Shown: positions 1 to 8,004, counted from the first letter of the stretch. The stretch: DNA of 64,000 bases from SIG622 sp045652245 (GCA_045652245.1 JAZRTY010000022.1:1-64000); one strand, 5' to 3'. Made by a program: numbers and translations. The notes: generated by a model from the letters alone, not told the origin.

Positions 1-296
1 AAGACCGCTTGGCCTCCGACTTGGAAATTTTTTAAATCTTCGGGATAGAGTCCCATCACTTCAACAAGCGGTTTCGTTTCTTCATTCTGCATAAGCAAAA
101 GAATGATTGTTATAAAATTTCCCCAAGTGAGTTCTTTTTTATGATTCTCTATATGATTAAGTGTGGTTTTTGTTAAACCCACTCTTTGAGCAAAGGTGTC
201 CTGCGTTGCACCTAATTTTGCACGGAACACCGGTAAATTCTCAACTAATATAGAGATTAGCTCTGCACGCTTGTTTTCATTTATCATTTCACACAT
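1..296 (-). CDS. XRE-family HTH regulator, partial
   Basis: This gene reads leftwards off the window edge, so only 98 N-terminal codons are visible. The ATG at 296 is placed by a CGGAGGA ribosome site at 303-309. Around residues 29-55 the segment ATQDTFAQRVGLTKTTLNHI has the spacing of an XRE/HTH_3 DNA-binding domain, so it is probably a transcription factor. It lies 2 bp after the stop of the small upstream gene, so the two are very likely co-translated. The region is AT-richer than the rest of the window. An antitoxin-like role is possible but nothing here proves it. Confidence 0.6.
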   Translation of the reverse strand, partial: MCEMINENKRAELISILVENLPVFRAKLGATQDTFAQRVGLTKTTLNHIENHKKELTWGNFITIILLLMQNEETKPLVEVMGLYPEDLKNFQVGGQAV

Positions 297-298
297 AT

Positions 299-466
299 TT
301 ATTCCTCCGATACTTTTTCAACATTTTGTTGTTTGTTTCTGGACTTTTTCCATTCCTCAAATCTTCTTTGATTCTCAGGATCTTTGAAATGTTCTTGTGC
401 CGCTTCCGCTACCCATTTTATAAATTGATTCCTTTCAAATTCGGGCAGATTCTCTAATATGTTCAT
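299..466 (-). CDS. small hypothetical protein
   Basis: This 55-residue charged, probably cytosolic protein begins MNILENLPEFERNQFIKW and is rich in Glu, Lys and Arg, with no membrane segment. The family is not recognised. The ATG at 466 is preferred over an in-frame TTG at 484 because an AAGGAAG ribosome site at 475-481 sits 8 nt before it and would overlap the TTG codon. The stop lies 2 bp before the XRE regulator start, giving a two-gene transcript. Small gene plus XRE regulator resembles toxin-antitoxin layout, but that is inference only. Confidence 0.5.
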   Translation of the reverse strand: MNILENLPEFERNQFIKWVAEAAQEHFKDPENQRRFEEWKKSRNKQQNVEKVSEE

Positions 467-648
467 TTTTTCATCTTCCTTCAATTGAATTATTAACTAA
501 TATTTTGTAATTCTTTACCAACGCATAACCCATTTTAAAAATTTCAATATCATATGTTTATTATACCATACAATTTACAACAAATCAACAGTTTTGTCAT
601 AAAATATGAAATAATTTCACTTTTTATAGCAAAATTTTCGAAAAAGCA

Positions 649-677
649 TTGAATTAGATTGTACTTTATGTTATAAT
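649..677 (+). promoter_or_regulatory. sigma-A promoter of stalk/MORN gene
   Basis: TTGAAT (649-654), 17-bp spacer, TATAAT (672-677). Predicted transcription start is about 684, upstream of the chosen ATG at 734. Confidence 0.55.
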
Positions 678-733
678 AATAAAAAGTCGTTTTATAGATG
701 GCAAGGCGAATTAAAAGAAAGAAGGGATATGTA

Positions 734-2008
734 ATGAAAAAAATAATTGCTTTATTGCTAATTTTATTACTTTTTATTTCTACCTCATTAACTATTTTTG
801 CATCAAATGACGAAGTAAGCGTTTATTTAGACAATGTAAAAATTGAATTTGATGTACCTGCACAAATAATAAACGGAAGAACTATGGTTCCTGTTAGAAA
901 AATATTTGAAGAACTTGGGATGACGGTTGTTTGGGATGGTGAAACTCAAAAGGTTAGTGCTGATAAAAAAGGAGTTTTAATTGAACTTACCATAGATGAT
1001 ACGACTGTATATCGTAATTCCATAGAACACACAATAGATGTTCCAGCGCAAATAGTAGATGGTAGGACACTTGTACCTGTAAGAGTTGTTTCAGAATATG
1101 CAGGAGCAGAGGTTTCTTGGGATGGCAATACGAGTACAGTTTATATAAATTCAACAGACAGTGTAAAACATATTAATTGGAATGATAGTTATGAGTATTG
1201 GGGTGAAATCAAAAACTCTGTTGCCTCAGGATATGGAATGCTCTATAATAAATCTGATAACTCCATTGCTCAAATGGGATTATATGTTGATTCAAAGATA
1301 GTCAAAGGAAAGGACATATATTCCGATGGAGAATATTTTGTAGGCGATTTCCAAAATGGAAAATGGTATAACGGAACATTTTATTATAAGAGTGGAGATT
1401 CATATGCAGGAGATTTTGTAGATTCCCAAAGACATGGCGAGGGTACATATTTTTATAAAGATGGTAGTTTTCATAAAGGTAAGTGGGAAAATAATCAGCC
1501 TAACGGATATGGAATATTTTACGATTCTGTTGAAGATGTTCAATATCAAGGAAATTTTATAGATGGAAAAAAAGTTGGAAATTTCCTAATTGATGATTTT
1601 TATGAGAACAAGTCATATCGTGTTTCTTATGATGATAACTCTGGTAAGGACACAAATAACACACAATCTCAAAATCAGACAGCATACGAAAGCGAATATA
1701 ATGCTTTAATCGCTTGGGCTGAAGAAAAAACACAAGAGATTTATGCTGAGAGCCAGAAGATATACGATGAAACATATGAAAAGAAACTTAAAGAAGCATA
1801 TGCTATGTATGGTATAGATTCAAATTCCGATCCAAATAGTTTTGCATATTCTAATGCTATGAGACAAGTAAATGCAATGATGCCTAATATAAAAGCGGCA
1901 GCAGTAATAGAAAAAGAGGCTTACGAGGCAGAAGAATTAGAAACATTGGCATATTATCTTCAAACAAAAATTAACGAGTTAAAGACAAAATACAATATAA
2001 AAGATTAA
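734..2008 (+). CDS. secreted stalk-domain protein with MORN repeats
   Basis: The 424-residue product starts with an N-terminal signal peptide (MKKIIALLLILLLF and following, to about residue 24). It continues with two copper-amine-oxidase N-terminal-like (PF07833) units at roughly residues 28-135, recognisable by the repeated GRT(M/L)VPVR and AEVSWDG-type motifs. Next come about four MORN-like repeats (Y-x-G-x-F/W-x-x-G patterns, residues about 160-300) and a polar, helix-forming C-terminus. ATG 734 is preferred over ATG 698 because GAAGGGA at 721-727 is well placed and the signal peptide begins there. Stalk domains probably act as surface or wall adaptors, while MORN repeats often bind lipids or proteins; this protein's own function is unknown. 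It is convergent with spoIVA. Confidence 0.7.
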   Translation: MKKIIALLLILLLFISTSLTIFASNDEVSVYLDNVKIEFDVPAQIINGRTMVPVRKIFEELGMTVVWDGETQKVSADKKGVLIELTIDDTTVYRNSIEHTIDVPAQIVDGRTLVPVRVVSEYAGAEVSWDGNTSTVYINSTDSVKHINWNDSYEYWGEIKNSVASGYGMLYNKSDNSIAQMGLYVDSKIVKGKDIYSDGEYFVGDFQNGKWYNGTFYYKSGDSYAGDFVDSQRHGEGTYFYKDGSFHKGKWENNQPNGYGIFYDSVEDVQYQGNFIDGKKVGNFLIDDFYENKSYRVSYDDNSGKDTNNTQSQNQTAYESEYNALIAWAEEKTQEIYAESQKIYDETYEKKLKEAYAMYGIDSNSDPNSFAYSNAMRQVNAMMPNIKAAAVIEKEAYEAEELETLAYYLQTKINELKTKYNIKD

Positions 2009-2025
2009 TAAATGCAACACTCAAA

Positions 2026-2054
2026 AAAGCACAGACCAAAAAAGTCTGTGCTTT
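2026..2054. terminator. bidirectional hairpin between stalk/MORN gene and spoIVA
   Basis: An 11-bp perfect stem, AAAGCACAGAC (2026-2036) with GTCTGTGCTTT (2044-2054). The U-run is clear on the minus strand (complement of 2023-2028), so it mainly serves spoIVA. Confidence 0.7.
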
Positions 2055-2067
2055 AAAAATGCCCATT

Positions 2068-3309
2068 TTATGCGGTTTTTAAGAACTTGGGTTTGTTTCG
2101 TATCATATGAATAGAAGGCGCAGAGGCGCGCAGTTTTACACCGTAGCTTTGTCCGTGGCGGACAATTTCAGGCTCTTCAAGCTTTAAGTCCTCAAGCGCA
2201 GGACTTACAATTCCATAACCTGTTTCCTGTACTTCCTTTAAGGCATTTTCGATTTTTTCATATTCCTTTTTTACCTTTGACATTTCTCGCAGAGTAACTA
2301 TAAGAGCCTCATCACCGTCTATTTCAAAGCCGGTTTCCTCGCCGAGAATTTTATAAAAAAGCTCACTCGGCATATCAAGGGCAAAATGAGCTCTGCCACG
2401 TGCTAAATCGATTGCATCAGGATAAAAAGAAACTCCGTATTCCTGACAGGTAAGATTTGAAAATACATCTCTTGCCTTGCCGAGCTTTGATATTTCTTTT
2501 GCTGCACTATTTATTGTGTTGTAGAGAGTCTTTCTGAAAGGATGCTCAGATGGCAGGGTGTCAACCCATTTCGGAACATTTATACCAAGTTCACTGATTG
2601 GAAACTCAAGAAGCACAAGCTCAAGGATTTTCTTTATATCCTCGCTGTCAAGCTCTGTGCAGTTTACAAGTGCGACAGGAGCTTGGTATTCCTTTTCCAT
2701 TTCAAGAGCAAGTGCGATTGTATCTTTGTTTTCGGGGTGCTTTGAGTTCAGAATAATAGCAAAGGGCTTGTTTATGCTTTTCAGCTCATCTACAACTCTT
2801 TTTTCCGATTCTATGTAGTTTTCTCTCGGAATTTCAGCAATACTTCCGTCTGTTGTAACTAAAATTCCGATAGTAGAGTGGTCTCGTATTACCTTTTCTG
2901 TACCGATTTCGGCAGCTCTCTCAAAAGGGATTTCTTCGTCTGTCCAGGGAGTCATAACCATTCTCGGCTTGTCGTCCTCTGTGTGTCCTATAGCACCCGG
3001 AACAATATATCCGACACAATCTATCATTTTAACCTTCAGATTGCAGTTCCCGTCGAGGGTGATACCAACTGCACTGTCGGGAACGAATTTCGGCTCGGTA
3101 GTCATTACTGTTTTGCCCTTTGCACTTTGCGGCATTTCGTCTTTAGCACGTTCAAATTCGTGTTCGCTGTCAATATTCGGGAGTACAAGGGTTTCCATAA
3201 ACTTTTTTATAAAGGTTGATTTACCTGTCCTCACAGGACCTACTACACCGATGTATATATCTCCATTTGTCCTTGCTGCAATATCCCCATAAATGCTTGT
3301 ACTTGTCAT
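2068..3309 (-). CDS. spoIVA: stage IV sporulation protein A, C-terminally truncated
   Basis: This is the ATPase that polymerises on the forespore surface as the basement layer of the spore coat. The Walker A motif GPVRTGKS is at residues 24-31, and the TIIMTTEPKFVP-like region and SIHMI motif follow in the known order. The start at 3309 is set by an AGAAAGGAT ribosome site; a longer frame to 3489 has no support. The protein is 413 residues. Recalled from B. subtilis SpoIVA (492 residues), about 80 residues should follow the SIHMI motif, but here only 10 unrelated residues (RNKPKFLKTA) remain before the stop. The missing part corresponds to the C-terminal segment implicated in assembly and localisation. 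A sigma-E-like promoter lies upstream. Confidence 0.93.
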   Translation of the reverse strand: MTSTSIYGDIAARTNGDIYIGVVGPVRTGKSTFIKKFMETLVLPNIDSEHEFERAKDEMPQSAKGKTVMTTEPKFVPDSAVGITLDGNCNLKVKMIDCVGYIVPGAIGHTEDDKPRMVMTPWTDEEIPFERAAEIGTEKVIRDHSTIGILVTTDGSIAEIPRENYIESEKRVVDELKSINKPFAIILNSKHPENKDTIALALEMEKEYQAPVALVNCTELDSEDIKKILELVLLEFPISELGINVPKWVDTLPSEHPFRKTLYNTINSAAKEISKLGKARDVFSNLTCQEYGVSFYPDAIDLARGRAHFALDMPSELFYKILGEETGFEIDGDEALIVTLREMSKVKKEYEKIENALKEVQETGYGIVSPALEDLKLEEPEIVRHGQSYGVKLRASAPSIHMIRNKPKFLKTA

Positions 3310-3342
3310 AGCTTTTATCCTTTCTGCCAACTGTTTTTGTAT

Positions 3343-3372
3343 ATTGATATGTTGCAGAATTTGAGAATATGA
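3343..3372 (-). promoter_or_regulatory. putative sigma-E promoter of spoIVA
   Basis: On the minus strand TCATATTC (complement of 3365-3372) is followed after about 14 bases by CATATCAAT (complement of 3343-3351). This fits the mother-cell sigma-E consensus (ATATT, then CATA-x3-T) and sits 34 nt before the ATG. Confidence 0.6.
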
Positions 3373-3417
3373 CAAAATACAAAAAAGGTGTGTAGCAAAA
3401 TTCGTACAATGTATAAA

Positions 3418-3449
3418 AATGGGACGACACACAGGTCGTCCCCTACAAA
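3418..3449. repeat. small palindromic intergenic repeat
   Basis: GGGACGAC (3421-3428) and GTCGTCCC (3435-3442) form an 8-bp stem with loop ACACAG, followed by CCTACAAAT. It resembles one arm of the larger GGGCGACC palindrome at 46055-46104, including the flanking CCCCTACAAAT, so it is probably a member of the same repeat family. It also lies where trmB transcription would end. Confidence 0.55.
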
Positions 3450-3466
3450 TAATTGTTAATATTGCT

Positions 3467-4111
3467 TTATATATCCTTCCTTGCCACAAGCCTGTTTATT
3501 GTATACCCGCGAGCAGAGAAGGTCGCTTCGTATTCTGTTACAACATTTTCGGTGTTGTACTCGGAATTGTGCAGGTCAAAGGTGATATCCGACATTTTGT
3601 AGCCTGCTGCAGGAAATTCCTCAAGCGAAAAGTCAAAGAACGGGCGGTTATCTGTTTTGAAATATATAGCACCGTCATCCTTCAGCAGTCCCTTGTACAT
3701 TTCAAGGAATTTTCTGTATGTAAGACGACGCTTTGCGTGACGAGCCTTTGGCCAGGGGTCAGAGAAATTGAGGTAAATTTCAGAAATTTCTTCCTTTTCA
3801 AACATCTTCTCAAGGTTTTCGGCACCATCACAGATAAACAGCACATTATCTATTTCCGGCTCGGCATTTATTTTTTCCATCGCAAGCATTATTACATCCC
3901 GTACCTTTTCCATAGCGATAAAAAATCTCTCGGGATGCTTTTTTGCCATTCCGTAAACAAAGCTTCCCTTGCCGCAGCCGATTTCAAGACAAAGCTTTCT
4001 GTCTCCGGCGAGCTCACTCCATTTTCCCTTGTATTCTTCGGGATTTGTTACATTGATTCTTTCGCACACAAGGATTCTTTCCTCGGTGTGCTTTTTCTTT
4101 CTCATTCTCAT
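3467..4111 (-). CDS. trmB: tRNA (guanine-N7-)-methyltransferase TrmB
   Basis: This SAM-dependent enzyme methylates G46 in the tRNA variable loop. The 214-residue length matches the family. Visible are the N-terminal MRMRKKKHTEER (family-typical MRMR start), the SAM-binding EIGCGKGSF motif, the NFSDPWPKARHAKRR catalytic/tRNA-binding segment and YFKTDNRPFFDF. The ATG at 4111 is chosen because the upstream extension would start at a TTG with no ribosome site, while AAAAGGAAAA lies before this ATG. It is a single housekeeping gene between spoIVA and the divergent DUF378 gene. Confidence 0.95.
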   Translation of the reverse strand: MRMRKKKHTEERILVCERINVTNPEEYKGKWSELAGDRKLCLEIGCGKGSFVYGMAKKHPERFFIAMEKVRDVIMLAMEKINAEPEIDNVLFICDGAENLEKMFEKEEISEIYLNFSDPWPKARHAKRRLTYRKFLEMYKGLLKDDGAIYFKTDNRPFFDFSLEEFPAAGYKMSDITFDLHNSEYNTENVVTEYEATFSARGYTINRLVARKDI

Positions 4112-4259
4112 ATTTCGTTTTCCTTTTAATTTTTTAACAATTTTAACCAAAAAAGAGCAGGTATATTTTTTATAAAAAAGATAAAAATATTAGTGTTGCA
4201 AGATTTAAAACCCTTGCCTCATTATATATTTAAAGTTTTATATGAAAGGAAGAATATAA

Positions 4260-4469
4260 ATGCTTGACAGAATTGCGCTGATACTTGCCATTATTGGTGG
4301 TCTTAACTGGGGTAGCGTGGGACTTTTCGGCTTTGACCTTGTAGCCTGGCTCTTTGGTGGTCAGACTGCCATTTTCAGCAGAGTTGTTTATGTTGTCGTT
4401 GCTCTTTCTGCACTGTGGTGCATTTCACTGCTGTTCAGAAGCAGGGAAGAGAGAGAGGAAACAAACTGA
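4260..4469 (+). CDS. DUF378 small membrane protein (YuzA-like)
   Basis: A 69-residue protein with two hydrophobic segments (about residues 4-31 and 40-60) and a basic, acidic-tailed cytosolic end. The GGLNWGSVGLFGFDLVAWLF segment is the DUF378 signature. A GAAAGGAAG ribosome site at 4244-4252 precedes the ATG. Members are widespread in Firmicutes and their role is unknown. It is transcribed alone and followed by a strong terminator. Confidence 0.85.
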   Translation: MLDRIALILAIIGGLNWGSVGLFGFDLVAWLFGGQTAIFSRVVYVVVALSALWCISLLFRSREEREETN

Positions 4470-4485
4470 ATACCAATTGCACTAT

Positions 4486-4515
4486 AGCCTACCTTTGCGG
4501 GTAGGCTCATTTTTA
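4486..4515 (+). terminator. intrinsic terminator after DUF378 gene
   Basis: AGCCTACC (4486-4493) pairs with GGTAGGCT (4500-4507), followed by CATTTTTAC. Confidence 0.75.
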
Positions 4516-5037
4516 CATTAGATAGTCGATTTTTCCTGTTGCAACAGTAAGAAAGCCGTTGTAAAAATCCTCGGGTGAGTTGTCCATTCTGTTATAAACC
4601 TCAAGTGCTTCCTTTGCCTTTGCAAAAAACATTGTGGTTGTAAAATAGCACTTGTCGGAAATAATTACGGAAAAAGTGACATTTGTCCCGTCGTCGACCT
4701 TTTCCATGGCTACTTTGTATTCGATACCACAAACGAGCTTTTTGTATTGCCGCAATGCTTTGTTTATGGCAGAACGCAGATATTGCTTTTTTTCGGAAAA
4801 AACATTCACGGATTCCTGACCCTCGGGAGTAATTCCGCAGTATTCTGTGCCGTCAGCCTTTGTAATATATATCTGATTGCTTTGAGCAAGCTCAAAAATA
4901 TATTCGTCAAGCTCCATTTGAGATATTTCGTCACTTGAAAGCAGTATTAAACGAAGATTCTGCATGCTTACTTCTTCAGAAAACTCGGATATTATAAAAA
5001 GCACAAGCATTTTCGCTTCTGTTTTGTCTGTCAGCAT
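4513..5037 (-). CDS. DUF4364 family protein
   Basis: The 174-residue product matches the Clostridia-restricted DUF4364 family: an N-terminal winged-helix-like segment (about residues 8-75, KMLVLFIISEFSEEVSMQN onward) followed by a beta-rich C-terminal half. It is probably a DNA-binding regulator, but function has not been established. An ACGGAGG ribosome site at 5044-5050 sets the ATG at 5037; the TTG six bases upstream abuts that site and is not used. It is divergent from the D,D-carboxypeptidase gene, with overlapping promoters between them. Confidence 0.8.
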   Translation of the reverse strand: MLTDKTEAKMLVLFIISEFSEEVSMQNLRLILLSSDEISQMELDEYIFELAQSNQIYITKADGTEYCGITPEGQESVNVFSEKKQYLRSAINKALRQYKKLVCGIEYKVAMEKVDDGTNVTFSVIISDKCYFTTTMFFAKAKEALEVYNRMDNSPEDFYNGFLTVATGKIDYLM

Positions 5038-5080
5038 TTTCAACCTCCGTTTTACAGATTAAAGTACATATTACCCTAAT

Positions 5081-5109
5081 ATTGTATCACAACATTTTGA
5101 AAATTACAA
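5081..5109 (-). promoter_or_regulatory. sigma-A-like promoter of DUF4364 gene
   Basis: On the minus strand TTGTAA (complement of 5104-5109), 17-bp spacer, TACAAT (complement of 5081-5086). On the plus strand a possible divergent promoter for the carboxypeptidase overlaps it: TTGAAA 5097-5102 and TATAAT 5122-5127, with a long 19-bp spacer. Confidence 0.45.
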
Positions 5110-5181
5110 TGCTTTTTTATGTATAATTTGTAATAGTCACAGCTATATTTATAAAGAAAATAAAATTTCGGGGAGCCACAT

Positions 5182-6207
5182 ATGCAGAGCTTTACAATTA
5201 CAAACAGAATATTGTTGATTTCCTTTGCAATCCTTATCTGCTTTTCGCTTTTTGGAAATAATTATTCCGGTAAAATTAAAAACGAGTCAATTCCTGTTTT
5301 TTCAAAAATACTTTATACTGAAAGTGCTGTAGCTGTAAACAGTAACTTTTCCGGCACCTCTGCACAAAGCGCAGTACTGATTAGTGGTGACACGGGAAAG
5401 GTACTGTTTGAGCAGAATTCCGATGCCGTTCTTCCGATGGCAAGTACTACAAAAATTATGACAGCGCTTATTGTTCTTGAAAATTGCAATCTTGAGGATA
5501 CCTTCAAAATTCCAAAAGAGGCGTGTGGTGTTGAGGGTTCGTCAATTTATCTTACACCCGGAGAAAATATAACAATAAAAGATTTACTCTATGGTCTTAT
5601 GCTTGAATCGGGTAATGATGCCGCAACTGCACTTTCAATTGCCACTGCAGGCAATACCGAAGCATTTGCTGCTCTTATGAATGAAAAGGCTAAGCAAATG
5701 GGACTTGTAAACACAAGCTTTTCAAATCCTCACGGACTTTCAAGTGACGGACACCATACAACGGCACGCGAGCTTGCACAAATTACATATACTGCTCTGA
5801 AAAATCCGACCTTTCGTGAAATCTGCAAAACAAAGAGTTATATATCCACATCCCTTGAAGGCAAACAGCGATATTTTTCAAACCATAACCGCTTGCTTCG
5901 TCTGTATTCCGGCTGTATCGGGGTAAAAACAGGCTATACCATAAATTCCGGAAGATGCCTTGTGACAAGCGCACAGCGTGGGGATGCTACTTATATTGCA
6001 GTAACCTTGAATGACAGAAACGACTGGAACGACCACGAAAGAATGCTTGACTATGCATTTTCAAATTTTGAATGTAAAAAATTCTATGAAAGTGGAGAGC
6101 TTTGTCTCAGGCGTGACGGGATAGAATACAAAAACCCCGAGCCTGTTTTTTCTCTTTTCGAAAAAGGCACGGGGAAGATTGATTTTACAGTATTGCTTGA
6201 AGGGTAA
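5182..6207 (+). CDS. D-alanyl-D-alanine carboxypeptidase (peptidase S11)
   Basis: This penicillin-binding D,D-carboxypeptidase trims the terminal D-Ala from peptidoglycan stem peptides. All three active-site motifs are visible: STTK at residues 88-91, SGN at 143-145 and KTG at 249-251. A hydrophobic segment at about residues 10-24 acts as export signal or anchor. At 341 residues it is shorter than PBP5/DacF-type enzymes, with only a short region after the catalytic domain, so the usual C-terminal beta domain and amphipathic anchor appear reduced. GGGGAG at 5170-5175 precedes the ATG. In a spore former it could be DacF/DacB-like, but sequence alone does not decide this. Confidence 0.9.
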   Translation: MQSFTITNRILLISFAILICFSLFGNNYSGKIKNESIPVFSKILYTESAVAVNSNFSGTSAQSAVLISGDTGKVLFEQNSDAVLPMASTTKIMTALIVLENCNLEDTFKIPKEACGVEGSSIYLTPGENITIKDLLYGLMLESGNDAATALSIATAGNTEAFAALMNEKAKQMGLVNTSFSNPHGLSSDGHHTTARELAQITYTALKNPTFREICKTKSYISTSLEGKQRYFSNHNRLLRLYSGCIGVKTGYTINSGRCLVTSAQRGDATYIAVTLNDRNDWNDHERMLDYAFSNFECKKFYESGELCLRRDGIEYKNPEPVFSLFEKGTGKIDFTVLLEG

Positions 6208-6220
6208 TAAAATATTTTTC

Positions 6221-6721
6221 CTAAATGATATATCCGTTTTCGTCTTTTGAAAGCTCTTTTCCGTAAAGAGAGGCGAATACAAGGGTATCACCACGATACT
6301 CAAGCTTCATTGAGAAAAAAGGAGCATCCTTTGCTAAAAGAGTGAGAAAAAGCTTGTCTCCCTCCCAAATCGGGAGGGCTGAAATCTCTTCTTTTTTTAC
6401 CCATTCGAGAATGCCCTCGTCGCAATTGTCGCCTTCTATGAGAGTCCCTTCGAATTCTGTACAGGTAAAAAGATGCATCTGCTCGGTTTCCCATTCGTCG
6501 GAAACAAAGGTAACAATCCCACGGTAGTCAGGCTTTATAAGGCATAAGCCTGTTTCCTCACGTGCTTCACGGATTACACATTCCTCGGGACATTCCTTTT
6601 CCTCGAACTTTCCTCCGACACCAATCCACTTGTGACTGTTGCAGTCATTTTTCTTCTTTATCCTGTGAAGCATAAGGTATTTTCCGTCTTTTTCTATGTA
6701 ACACAGAGTTGTATTTTTCAT
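6221..6721 (-). CDS. Nudix hydrolase (MutT/8-oxo-dGTPase-like)
   Basis: A hydrolase of nucleoside-diphosphate-linked compounds, resembling MutT-type 8-oxo-dGTP diphosphatases. The full Nudix box is visible at residues 37-59 (G37, E43, R51-E52, E55-E56, G58). Length is 166 residues. The ATG at 6721 is preferred to a TTG at 6730 because AGGAG at 6732-6736 would touch the TTG but lies 9-10 nt from the ATG. It ends 14 bp from the convergent carboxypeptidase and follows the mgtC-like gene by a short gap on the same strand, so the two may be co-transcribed. Confidence 0.88.
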   Translation of the reverse strand: MKNTTLCYIEKDGKYLMLHRIKKKNDCNSHKWIGVGGKFEEKECPEECVIREAREETGLCLIKPDYRGIVTFVSDEWETEQMHLFTCTEFEGTLIEGDNCDEGILEWVKKEEISALPIWEGDKLFLTLLAKDAPFFSMKLEYRGDTLVFASLYGKELSKDENGYII

Positions 6722-6736
6722 TTTTGTCAACTCCTG

Positions 6737-7444
6737 TTATTCAACAGACAAGGAATAAATATCGTCGTTATTTTGTACTATCTGAGCAATAAGCGAAAAG
6801 TCAATTTCCTTTTTGCTTCGCACGGGAATTGAAAGGCTGAGCTTTTCGCCCTTTGACGATATTGACATATGTCCGTCAACAATTTCTATGTCAAAGCTTT
6901 CAAGCTGTTCGCGGAGCTTTTCGACAGCATCGGTGTTATTTTTGATTGATACTATCAGTTCAGACCTTATGTCGTGGTCAAGAACCTTGTCAAAGCCAAC
7001 GGGGAATATGTGGAAGATAACCTGGAGAATGATTATAAGGACAGTTGTGGCAATTCCGACAAAATAAAGGCCGCTTCCTATTGCCATGCCGACAGCAGCT
7101 GTTGCCCAGATGCCTGCTGCAGTTGTAAGCCCCTTTATATTGGAGCTTTTTACAAAAATCATACCGGCACCCAGGAAGCTTACGCTTGTAAGCAGAGTTG
7201 AGGCAATTCTTGATGCGTCTACCTGAACACTGTCATATATTACCACATCAAAAAAAGCATACTTTGAAAGTATCATTGAAAGGGAAGCACCTATTGCAAC
7301 AATACAGTGTGTTCTGAAGCCTGCATTCTTCTGACGCTTTGTTCTCTCAAGTCCTATAAGTCCTCCGCAAATGCAGGAAAGCAGTATACGGAACAGAAAA
7401 GGCAACTGATTTGTTAAGCCTTGTAAAAATGTAATTTTATCCAT
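6737..7444 (-). CDS. MgtC/SapB family membrane protein
   Basis: The 235-residue product has an N-terminal membrane half with four to five hydrophobic helices (residues about 15-150) holding family motifs GGLIGLER, GFRTHCIVAIGASLSM, FLGAGMIF and GLTTAAGIWATAAVG. A cytosolic ACT-like C-terminal domain follows (about residues 160-235). MgtC relatives are linked to magnesium homeostasis and ATP-synthase modulation in other bacteria; the role here is inferred. AAGGAG lies 7 nt before the ATG. It precedes the Nudix gene on the same strand and is separated from its upstream neighbour by a terminator. Confidence 0.88.
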   Translation of the reverse strand: MDKITFLQGLTNQLPFLFRILLSCICGGLIGLERTKRQKNAGFRTHCIVAIGASLSMILSKYAFFDVVIYDSVQVDASRIASTLLTSVSFLGAGMIFVKSSNIKGLTTAAGIWATAAVGMAIGSGLYFVGIATTVLIIILQVIFHIFPVGFDKVLDHDIRSELIVSIKNNTDAVEKLREQLESFDIEIVDGHMSISSKGEKLSLSIPVRSKKEIDFSLIAQIVQNNDDIYSLSVE

Positions 7445-7489
7445 AGTTTTACTCCTTGTGTGAAAATTTGCTTAGCTTTACAGACTTTT

Positions 7490-7536
7490 AAAAATTTTAA
7501 AAACACAAAATATAGACGAGCTATGTTTTGTGTTTT
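7490..7536 (-). terminator. terminator of the single-TM protein gene
   Basis: AAAACACAAAA (7500-7510) pairs with TTTTGTGTTTT (7526-7536), extended by ATAG/CTAT inside the loop. On the minus strand a U-rich tract follows. Confidence 0.7.
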
Positions 7537-7544
7537 TGTTTTAT

Positions 7545-7925
7545 TTAAAATTTGTATTCTTCCGGCAATTCGACCTCTGCCTTTTTACAGAACTTTTTGA
7601 TTTTACGAAGCTCCTTTTTCTGCCTGCGGCATTCCTTTGCATTTTTTGCACCACTTTTAAGATTTGAAATAATTATAATTGCCGACACAAAAAGCATAAC
7701 TCCGATAATAATTGCCTTGAGCAGAGAAAATTCACGGCTGTATTCGTCCTCGGTGTTAACAAGGGTTTTACCGTACTTCTTGTCTGTAAGCTGTGTTTTT
7801 GTGTGAATGCTTTTTTTAACGGTGAATCTGTCGAGAACCGAAAGACCGTCCTTTACATCCTGCGCAAAATCCATAGCCTTATCTTTTGCGTCATATAAAA
7901 AATCCGAATATTTATCGTATTTCAT
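7545..7925 (-). CDS. hypothetical single-TM protein
   Basis: The 126-residue protein is not recognised. It has a soluble, amphipathic N-terminal part rich in Asp/Lys (residues 1-65), one membrane helix (about 70-90, LLKAIIIGVMLFVSAIIIIS) and a Lys/Arg-rich tail with coiled-coil character. The ATG at 7925 is placed by GGAGGC at 7934-7939; starts further upstream would lie inside the promoter at 7971-8000. A 21-bp tandem repeat lies just upstream of that promoter and may regulate it. Confidence 0.65.
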   Translation of the reverse strand: MKYDKYSDFLYDAKDKAMDFAQDVKDGLSVLDRFTVKKSIHTKTQLTDKKYGKTLVNTEDEYSREFSLLKAIIIGVMLFVSAIIIISNLKSGAKNAKECRRQKKELRKIKKFCKKAEVELPEEYKF

Positions 7926-7970
7926 TCCTGTTGCCTCCTTTTTAACAGTTACAACTTTATTATATACTTT

Positions 7971-8000
7971 ATTATACACAGTAATTATGAATATTGTCAA
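7971..8000 (-). promoter_or_regulatory. sigma-A promoter of single-TM protein gene
   Basis: On the minus strand TTGACA (complement of 7995-8000), 18-bp spacer, TATAAT (complement of 7971-7976). Its position excludes translation starts upstream of about 7960. Confidence 0.65.
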
Positions 8001-8004
8001 GATA

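Noticed and set aside
2542..3292. Long plus-strand frames opposite spoIVA
   Set aside because: They are antisense to a clearly conserved gene and lack ribosome sites; shadows of its codon pattern.
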